Shown here piece by piece: positions 54,865-64,000 of a stretch of 64,000 nt of DNA (positions within the stretch are counted from its first letter, which is position 1; each line of letters opens with the position of its first letter). The position numbers and the translations under genes are program-made. The stretch is from the NCBI GenBank assembly GCA_029465975.1, contig CM055755.1, positions 5,217,138 through 5,281,137 of the forward strand. The letters are read 5' to 3'. The stretch comes from Dallia pectoralis. Taxonomy: Eukaryota; Chordata; Actinopteri; Esociformes; Umbridae. A model generated the notes under the pieces. It worked only from the letters and a program-made list of their open reading frames with translations, had not been told where the DNA came from and made no database searches.

Positions 54865-57800
54865 CATGCCTACAGTGCGGTCCGCCCGGCTCTGGACTAG
54901 GCTGCCAAGCACGTGCGCCTGTAGGTGGAGGGCCTCGTCAGGGACAGAACAGTGATGGGCCGAGACAGAGGAGAGATCCAAGCTCCTCCTGCACTCCTCG
55001 ACCATAAGATCGGCCATGGGAGATTTTGGTTCAGGAGAGTGGGGAAGAGTTGCCATTTTCGTGCGAGGTTTTTTTGATATCAGCAAGCAAGACGGGAGAC
55101 CTTTCTCAGATCTTCGATGAGAATATTCTTCTTCTATCTCTTGTATATTCTTTGTAGATGTCTAGATTAGTTCTACTTGTTTAGATTATTCATTCAGTAG
55201 CCACATGTTCATTGGATTGCCATGTTATGTTTATGCTCCGTTGTCCGCCATTTTCTCCTGGATCTACACTTTAGTGGGGTGCGCTTATATTACCATTTTG
55301 TGAAGAGGCACAGACACAATGGGTTTTAGAAGACAACAGAGGACTTGATCCTGGTCATCATGCCGTTGTTCCCGGGAGCCCATTCCAGTATCAAAGTGCA
55401 TTTCCATCATCTTCTCATTGTAGAAATTAGCAGTCATTCACGAAGACACCAACATAACTGCTACGGACGAGGAGCGGGCCTCAATATTCACTTCATCCTC
55501 AACTTACTGTTTTCTACTAACAAACTCAAACCTGAGAAGACATGATACCAAGCTAATGTCCTTTGGGATTCATTGTTTTAAACACCTGTGTAAAAAACTT
55601 GTTTTCACACTTTTAACTTATACGATCATATATGTTGGCTACAACTTTAATCAAGGGAGACACATTTGTATCAGTTTTCTTAGGATTATTATATTTACTA
55701 TTTGAAATGTGCTTTCACAGAACCTCCAACCTGATCCCCACGGCATCTAGGATTACAAATGAGCCTACATACCAATTGAATTGAAAACTTGAATGTGGGC
55801 TGTCACTGGCTGAACCACTTACAGCAAATCCTGGGCTTCCATTGACATCTCATGGCAGCGTACTAAACATTGCTTTGGGAAAGCGATCTATTAAAGTCAA
55901 TCAGTATTTTTATTTCATCAATTGCAAACCTGCTTCAAAATGTCAGTCTCCAGGAGCGTTCATTACTAGAACGAACACCAACCCACGGTCCGGACCTTCT
56001 CAACAAAACACTTGCTTTAATGATGTACCTAACGAGCCCCCTGGGTTAGTAGTAACGCTTAAACGGTGTACCAACGTACGCTTGCGTGGCTATAATGAAG
56101 TCAATCAAAAATCAATGGGGTGTTATACAAGTTGCAACAGAGGGAAAGCGCTGAACCACAGCTCACATGCGACTCCACTCAAGACGCTTGCGTCCTAAAA
56201 TCCTAAAATCCTTAACACGCATTCTGACAACAACGCTAATAAACTTGATATGAACACCTAATTACTGTCAGTAAATTCTGTAGGTGCTCCAAAAATGGCA
56301 CCGGTATAATGACAATGTCACGACATGCCTATTGGTTCCTTACAGATACAATGTAGGTCAAATATAATTCATATACAATATATATATATATATATATATA
56401 TTTCATAGATAATACTATTATAACTACCAGGTAGATTCACAGTTGAACCCTGCTTTAACCCATCTGCGGCAACCTCAACAGTCATCGAAGGCATGAAACA
56501 ATTACTTGCCCTTGACAACATGATGCTTTCGTACCATAGTTTGGGAATAGTGCACTGCTCATCCCATTGTGTTAACTGAGTAAAATTAACTGAATCTATT
56601 GAGTTATAATAGGTTGGACAAAATAGACTCTCCAATGTCATTTAGTCTTCCCCAAACTATCCAACAGTGATCGTTGAAGATGTCTAAGCTCTTGTGAAAC
56701 CAGCTTTATGTTTAATTCTACAAAAAACCATACAGTTGCACTGGATTTTATACAGCTGTACCGAAGTGTGAACTTATGTGTGAACTGAAAATTCCCAAAA
56801 CACTGTTTATGCACGGAGCTGAAAACAAAAAGACGTTTCTTGAAACAAGCCTATTTTTACAGTGCGACATCGCTAAAAGAGTCATGGAGTTGACAGTCTT
56901 GTCTGGTGTGTGTGTGTGTGTGTGTGTACAATATAGTTCACAATTTATTTAACTCGCTGCAGTGCAGGGCTTTCTGCAATGATAGAGATTTTGCTTTGGA
57001 CCAGTGGAGAAGTGGGCAGGGAGCGATGGCAAGGAAGTGCCCGGAGCTGACTCCAGGCCATCTGCTGTCCCTGTGGACAGCGGCACCTCCTCGACCCAGA
57101 ACAGCCTTGCTTCTCCCTCGCATCATTCCACCCCTTCAACTGACAAGACAGAAGTACTTTAGTTCAAGGACGCATTGGTAAAAGGGAACCTCGGAATGTG
57201 TGTTTTTACATGACGTCGGAGCATGCAACGTTCTGACGTTCTGACGTTCTGTCGTTCTGACGCTCTGCAGTATTCAAATGCATCCTTTTATTAAGTGACT
57301 ACACTTTACTTCATACGTACACATAAGCAATTTATCATGTACTTATCCAGTGTGACATACGATGAGTAAATACACTTCTGTACATGTTGATGGCCAGGTT
57401 GGGGATTACTTCAATATAAAGTTGGACCATCTTAGACAGAGAGCACATAAACTGGATGTCAAAATTTGATTATGGTGCCAAATGCACCACACAACAGTAA
57501 CGTATCCCTCTGAATAAAGATTTTAGCAATTTGCTGAACTATTATTCAGTAAAAGAAATACTTTTTTTCCAAAACAAAAATTGTATTTTTCTTGAAATGT
57601 GACAACCAATAACCCCTCCCCTATTGTCACTGAGTTGATTAATGTACCATTTGTCTCTAAATATTGGGTCAATTTGACCTGTAACATAAACGGCCTAGGC
57701 GAAACCAAACACGACGGAACAGTACATTTGTATTTATTTTGTTTCACATTGCAGACAGTTATTTTGCTAGCGTGCATTTGATTGTTTTCCGTCTTTTGTT

Positions 57801-59689
57801 TATGCCATGGGCTTTATTTCAACTTCATTAACTTACCTTGGACTATTTTGCCTCATTCAGGACATATAAGAGAACTGGACAAAAACACTCTTAAATGGAT
57901 GGTTCTGAAGTGTCCGACCAAGATTACATTTTTTACCTCTCAGTTTCATGTAATGATATCTTGAAATGCTGAAATATAAATATTTACTATACAAATAATT
58001 TAAATCGAACAATTGAAATTGCAAAGTTTCCGGGAGTTATATATTAATAAAGCAATTAAAATTGGAGAACATGGAATGATATTATTGCATTGCTATGCAG
58101 TCTTAAAGTTATATCGTAAAGTTTTACTCTTTATATATTTGTGTTTGGAAATGTTTGTGCTATAGCAATGCAGCCACCGGAATTATAAAATAAATGCGAT
58201 AAAATTCGAGGTATTTCTACGCACTGGTTATAATATAGAATTATTCCAATAAAAATCTCAAATTATATCCCGTTTCAAGTTGTTGTTTGAATTCACATGG
58301 TTCACTACGGAATGAATGACCACCTCAGGTTGATATGAACCGTCATTGCTTTATATCTTGCAGAAGAAAAAACCAAGAACTCTGCATGGAGGAATTATCT
58401 CAAATCCCATCCTATGTGTTCTCCTCCATATTAAGCATTACAGGAAATATTTTAGAGCTGAATAACCCATTACACGCAGTCTAGTATCCTCACAGATCAG
58501 AGAGGAATGTCAATGCTGGTCGACGCGAACCACACATACCACATTTTGCATTCACCACTTACAACAAAGCAGGATTATCTTAACCAGACTTGATATACAA
58601 GAAAATATCAAGAACACAATTCAGTCATTACAGTGCACTATTTATATCCGTTTCCCTCTGCCCTCCGGTTTCGTGACCTCCTTTATAGAGAAGTCCTACC
58701 AGCCATCCAGTGAAAGCACAGTACTCTGCAGCGCTCAGGAGACCCGACGCGGCGTGTACCATGCTCAGCCAGCTAAATAAAGTATGTGTCTCCTGTCTCC
58801 TGGCTCTTCATCCAGTATTTGTTACGAGTATAATCACCGGGGCCCCTTATCACTGTTTGTTGTTGTTTCTGAGTGTGGAAATGCAGAGAGAAATGGGGGA
58901 AAAAATGAACATGTGTTATATGACGTTCTGGGAGATTGCATAATTCAAAATCAGCTCTCTGTAAGGACAACGAGAGCAAAATATTTCTCTCAGAAAACGT
59001 ACATAAGTCTTGCTTAGTACGATTAACAAACTGCTTTTCTCGTAAAGCTCCTGAGAAGTGTAAAGACTTTCTGAGCTGCATCGCTGGCGAGATTGAAGGC
59101 ATAAGATCGTTAGCAAATTATCTATGCTCTTTAACCAGTTTTCAACCTAAATCTCTCTCACATTTGATAGACATAAAAAATGGTCCGGTTTTACAGCACG
59201 CCATAGCACTGAGTCAGCTTATCTTCAGGTGTTAACTTATTTATTGTTGTTTAGGGATTTGGGAAATTTTGCTATTTTATTTATGCTTAATCATAGTGCT
59301 AATCTAAAGCTAGAAGTTGGCATTCAGGAAACTTCCTAAAAGATGTCAATCGTATCTGTGAGACATTCTTTATATATCTGGAATCCTCCGGATCAATTGC
59401 CTGTGGGGTATTAAAGGCACATTGGGGTAAGGGTTATCTTATTCTCATTATTTATGCTTCCTTTGGGCTTTATCTTTCAGAATAATTACATATCTTGCCC
59501 ATGCTATGCTTATGACACAGTTACTTGGTGACAACAAAACCCTGTAATCACTCTCTGTCTTAGAGACATAAAATAAATGTAATCGTATACAGAAAACATT
59601 TTATTTGTATATCCCTTGTATATCCCTTGCTTTACATAAAATCTTGTGGTTATTTTTGATTGTTTCGCAAATTTCTTTCGCTATTTGTC
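54865..59689. other. 3' flank and possible 3' UTR of tunar, then intergenic DNA
   Basis: The transcript should continue some way past 54864. AATAAA occurs at 56238. AT (56378-56402) and GT (56907-56928) microsatellites are present. No further protein-coding exon recognised. Confidence 0.45.
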
Positions 59690-60235
59690 GTAAGCAGCCG
59701 TATCCAGCTCCTGGCTATTGCCAAATTAAAAGCCATTCTTACTCAAATTAAAAGCCATTCTTACTCAAATTAAAAGCCATTCTTATTAATGCGGTACTTT
59801 ATTCAGCAGCCCCTTATATTTCTGACTTCCTCAGCCACCACTCTACATCCAGGCCCATTAGGTCATCCAACCAACTCCTTTTGTGTGCTCCACGGTCATG
59901 ATTAAAGTTTAACGCAGACCGTGCTTATTCAGTTTCTGCACCATGGGTGTGGCATAAGCTACCTTCATGCATCAGGTCTCCCACAAGTAGTGACATTTTG
60001 AGTTTTTACCTTAATCTTACCTTACCTTATTGAACATTTGAGGCTTCATGTGAGTGGGACGTTTGTTTCTGCGTTTATGTGTTTACGTCTGTCTTGTCCC
60101 GTAAAAATGTGTTTAGTTAGCTGTGTGTGTTTTATGTACGGTTCTCCTGTTGCTGAGCCACAAATTTGTGCTGCACTTTGATTTACACTTGTAGTTTAAA
60201 TGTGCTTTAGAAATACATTCCTTGCCTTTGTCATC
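59690..60235 (+). mobile_element. L2-like LINE, 3' fragment (end of reverse-transcriptase ORF plus 3' UTR)
   Basis: In one plus-strand frame the segment 59807-60015 reads PYISDFLSHHSTSRPIRSSN then LKFNADRAYSVSAPWVWHKL and PSCIRSP, the typical C-terminus of L2/Rex-type LINE proteins (YLSDLL...SRPLRSS...DRAFSVAAP.LWN.LP..IR). One in-frame TGA stands where Arg is expected. A short internal triplication (AATTAAAAGCCATTCTTACT, 59725-59795) also disrupts it. The tail ends in AAATGTGCTTTAGAAATACA, like LINE 3' ends. It is a dead 5'-truncated copy. Confidence 0.72.
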
Positions 60236-61187
60236 AACCCGGCGTGAGACCTAGTCGCCCAAGTTGGAGCTCACTCATATAATCTCTTTTTATTTTCACT
60301 CGCACATTTGTTCCGTGTGAAAACAATTTTTAGAGCAAGAAGATGGGTTATGTGACAACGAAGGAGAAGATGAGGAATGGGCGCACGAACGTGAAGTCTG
60401 TTAAGAAGGTCCCTCATGGGACTGAAGATATCTGATTGAGTAATAGCTCAAGAGCCAAACAGATGGGACGGACGTTGTCGAATTAGTGAGCTGCAGGCTT
60501 GAAAACGCAACCATCCCGACACATGTATGGAGTTACAGGCTCCTGCGAGGCACGTGTGCACGAATGGAAGCAAACAAATAAAACAGGCTGTTTTGAGATA
60601 AACACACAAACCGACACGCCCATCCACCCTCACGCGCACACACACACCCACTCCCTCGAAATTACTTTAGAAGTTTGTGTCTCGCTCGAAGGCACAGCTG
60701 CGTGGTCAAGCGTGCGCGTGGTTGTGAGGAAGCTGTTCTGTGTATAAAGCAATGCTGAATGGCAGTTGAAAAGATGTGTGTTTCTGACCCATGATTGACC
60801 ACGTGCTATTATGTACAGTGAAATATTAGCGAGGGGAAGTGGGAGGTGGAAAGAGCCGAATACAAGCCGTGAGATCCAATTGGTGCATTCAAGCATGTGT
60901 GTTACTTAGTGAGGGAAACTTATGCAGTAATCACGTTATTTCTACCGCTCGTTTGAAACCGAATCGTTTTAATCTTAGACAACGGGTGTTCTATAAAACT
61001 ACATACGACCTGCTGCCCTGCCTTTATGGCGAGGAAAAATAACAACTTGACACCTGAAACGTGTACATCCGGTCAGGTGGGCTATTTTCTGGTTCTTCTG
61101 CTATCAGGTATATTCACGAGGAGTTGTGTTATGCTATTGCGCCCTCGAGTGTCAGTAATGGAGAATACATGACAAGCTGGACATTAA

Positions 61188-61380
61188 TGAAGAACACTGA
61201 TGAGCCAAAACAATAGGACCAGCCACGGGTGAAGAGAATAATGTAGATCATCTCCTAACAAGGGCACATGTCAAGTACTTGGTAGATTAGACTGTAAGCA
61301 GAAATGGGCAACACTAAAGACTTAAGCGACATTGACCAGGGCCACATCACCGGTCATAATGTTTTGGCTCATCTGTGTAC
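61188..61380 (+). mobile_element. Short Tc1-type internal-deletion derivative (MITE-like)
   Basis: The left end CACTGATGAGCCAAAACAAT and the right end GTTTTGGCTCATCTGTGTA are inverted repeats of about 25 bp. Inside, ATGGGCAACACTAAAGACTT with AAGCGACATTGACCAGGGCC corresponds to the start of a Tc1-family transposase (MGxxKDLSDxDxG). The rest of the ORF is gone. At under 200 bp it could only move in trans. Confidence 0.8.
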
Positions 61381-64000
61381 ATGCTTCTGTCTTGATCCAA
61401 GTTCAGAAACTGAAACAGATGTGAAATAAGAGCAGCATCTGTTTGTGTTCTTCAAGAAATAATATTATTTAGGAGATTTCTTACATTACATACATTCATT
61501 GTTTATACAATATGAGACCCTGTGTGTTTTAGTCACATGATCTTAATGCCAAGTGAAAGAGCGCCCTCTAGTGGACCTTTAACATCACTTCTTGCAGCAT
61601 CTCCCATCCAAGGCACCACAAGGACTGACACTGCTGAGCTTCTAATAATTGCCAACTCTAACGAGCAGTACAGTACAGACAGTATCACATAAATGTATCA
61701 TGGTGATACATCAATTCAAATACGTCTATTCGTGGATTTCACAATACGTTTTGAATGTTCCCTTTTGAGCTGATATCTGACTCAGAATTATAGTCAATGC
61801 ATCGTCAATACGTATGAAGTATGAAGATTTGCAAGAAATTATCCCAAACTTTTTATAATCATTTTGATTATAAAATGAATTCTTGCTGTGGTAAAATCTA
61901 AACTGGGCAGCGCTGTTCCCTGATCGTTCTGTGGTTCCTGTCTGTGAATAAATCTAGCTACAACATACAGCGTGTTCTATATATGTTTGTGTATGTCTCT
62001 GTGCCACTTTATTTGAGGGCCATGACATGAGTGCACCTGTACACCACATCAACTGAGGTTTAATAAGGAATCCAGGAGGAAAAGTGGAGGTGAGAGAAAG
62101 AGACGGGAAGAGGAGGTGAGAGAAAGAGGGGAAAAGATGGAATAGAAAATGAGTGGAGCGAAAGGAAGGTCTGTAAGAAAGAAGTATAAGGGAGGAGAAA
62201 GACGGGAGAGGGAATGAGGTGGAGGGAAAGAAAGGACCGGAGAAGTGGGTAGAGATGCTAGGAGAGGAGGGAGAGGGCCAGGGAAGTGAAGAGTTGAGGG
62301 GTTAACATTTGCTTGTTACCCAGAGGCACCATCTGTGAACAGGCCTATAGTGTCTTATTTAGAGAACAGCAGCTCCTCTCGTGCTGCTGTGAGCATTAGC
62401 CTGCAGCGGTGTCACCGTTTAGGCCAGAATGAGAGACATTTAATGGCTCCAGATGGCTACATGGTCAACTTAAAGGAGCAATATGTTGAATGCAGGCATC
62501 ATAATATTAGAAAATATTATTGACAGAGGGTGGGGTCATGTGGGGAGGGTGTGGTCATGTGGGGAAGATGGGGGTTGGCCAGTAGGAAAGTGTGTAGAGT
62601 AATATGATGTGAAGAGTCGAGAAGAGGAGGAGAAGAGTAGTGAGGAAGAGAAAGAATCTGCAGAAATGAGAGATAATTATTGAGACAGGTGAGCAGATTG
62701 ACAAAGACCATAGACTCTCCACTGGCAAAATGAGAAGCCCTGTTCAACCACAAAGAGGATGCTTTAGGTCTACAGGAACATACAGGAGTCAGATGAGAAT
62801 AGAGCAAACGGAGAGGCGGAATATTCCAGAAGGTCAAAGGTCCCAAGGGCAGTATTAGACAACGTAAAGCTGTCCGGTGGACCACACAGCCTATCTCATG
62901 CGCACACACACACACGCACACACACACACACACACATAAATAACTATATCCAGTGTCTGCCCAGTATATTTACGGTCATGTCCTAGTTAGTGTGCCGGTT
63001 TAGCCGTCTCCATCTTGTCTTTGTTCCTCTTAGAGACGCCCCAGTGAGCACGAAAGAGAACACACTGAACTTGCGTCACACATAAGCCGAGCACCCACAC
63101 ACCCCGAGTCCCCGTCCACGGCTTTCTGCTATTGCATAAGTATGGCTGTCTGAAATGATATGTCGGGAAGGTCCAGTTCCAGCAAAGGAGTGTTTGTTGA
63201 TCTATTTTTACCTCAGGAATCCGTTGTATAAGATCCATTGGACAGGTCGCCGTACGCATATCGGTGTTCGGTTACCCTCCAATACATTGGGTTGTACTGC
63301 ATCGTCTCTTTAGGACTGAGAGTTGAGCGTTTTCTATTTGACATCTTTTGTGTCTGCCTTTTTGTCCAAGATCAATGAGAATCGGGTCAAAATTCCTTAA
63401 AATCTGAATCAATGTTTGTTCTCGAACTATGTGTCAAGTTTCACCAAACTGTCAAGAAGAAAGGTAAAGTACATATCAAAGCCTATTTGCAGATTTTCGT
63501 TTTAATTTCATTTTTTTTGATGTGACGACCACAATGTCACTGTCACAACGGACTATTGAAACAACTGTGCCAATAGACAAATAATGTCAAAAATGTTCTA
63601 ATGAAAATGTCTTAAGAAATAAAAGAACTTGAAAATCAAGATTTGAAGCACGACAAAACGCATTTGCAAGGACATCTGTTAACCTGAAAAACATCCGATC
63701 GTCATTTCAAAGTTCCTTGGATGCTATCATCACCAAAATGCAAAAGAAAACTTCAAACACAAAAGACTACAAAGCCATCTCGTTGGTGTCATTCCAACCA
63801 GCCCCAACCAAACAAAAGTAAACAATAAAATTGCACCTTTCCAAATAATATTTTTAGAAAACATATGTTTCCAAAACGCACTGTAGAGCAATTGAATGCT
63901 AAACAACTCCCAACTTCCTCAAGCACCCAAGGTATTATGGGTATGACAGCATCTAATTACTGCACACGATGGTCTCGTATGTGTGGAGGCTCTGTAGCTC
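61381..64000. other. Intergenic DNA at the right end
   Basis: A purine-rich region lies at 62085-62300 and a CA microsatellite at 62901-62937. No gene recognised. Confidence 0.5.

Noticed and set aside
58936..59235. 99-residue plus-strand ORF with several cysteines
   Set aside because: Cysteine spacing fits no module I know, there is no signal peptide, and the flanks are intergenic. Not supported as a gene.

Overview
This window is intron-rich vertebrate genomic DNA, and the gene structures, transposon relics and dense micro- and minisatellites point to a ray-finned (teleost) fish. The main gene lies on the minus strand and runs from about 40142 leftwards off the window edge. I reconstructed about 30 exons from splice sites, reading phase and cysteine spacing. 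Together they encode the N-terminal and central parts of a latent TGF-beta binding protein. Residues around the first and second 8-cysteine modules (for example ILRNITKQICCCSRVGKAWG and CPAGPGYHYSAS) match what I remember of LTBP4 better than LTBP1, LTBP2 or LTBP3, so I call it ltbp4. The last TB modules, including the one expected to bind the latent TGF-beta propeptide, lie beyond base 1.

The gene has two alternative 5' ends. The long form uses four upstream exons (40142-39937, 36298-36228, 33601-32962, 29066-28864): a signal peptide, a 4-Cys segment, an EGF-like module, a Ser/Thr/Pro linker made of coding 39-bp repeats, and a basic linker. The short form starts at an ATG at 25084 with its own signal peptide. 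Long-form transcripts can enter that same exon at an internal acceptor, with coding starting at 25011 in the correct phase. The shared part continues through an EGF module, the first TB module, an EGF, the second TB/hybrid module, a Pro-rich linker and then 18 EGF-like modules (8926 to 80). Inside this array two EGF types alternate (A = C..GxCENxPGSY..CVC, B = CPxQxCVN..CxxC) as A-B, A-B, A-B, A-B, A. This looks like tandem amplification of an exon pair; one pair is fused in a single 240-nt exon.

On the plus strand, 54675-54864 holds the coding part of an exon with a 49-52 residue ORF. It ends in one hydrophobic helix (LGIIGT.LNLLVVIFVYIYTTI) and matches my memory of the TUNAR microprotein, encoded by the TUNA/megamind transcript once regarded as a lncRNA. 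Its other exons were not found.

The rest is intron or intergenic DNA. It carries many tandem arrays, several of which begin at or within a few bases of ltbp4 5' splice sites. It also holds two decayed Tc1/mariner-type elements (49335-50092, 61188-61380), the 3' end of an L2-like LINE (about 59690-60235), a diverged duplicated repeat (42862-43078 and 44275-44490) and a tRNA-like SINE head (21976-22041). No bacterial operon, CRISPR array or rRNA gene is present. All exon calls were made by hand reading and family names rest on memory, not database searches.
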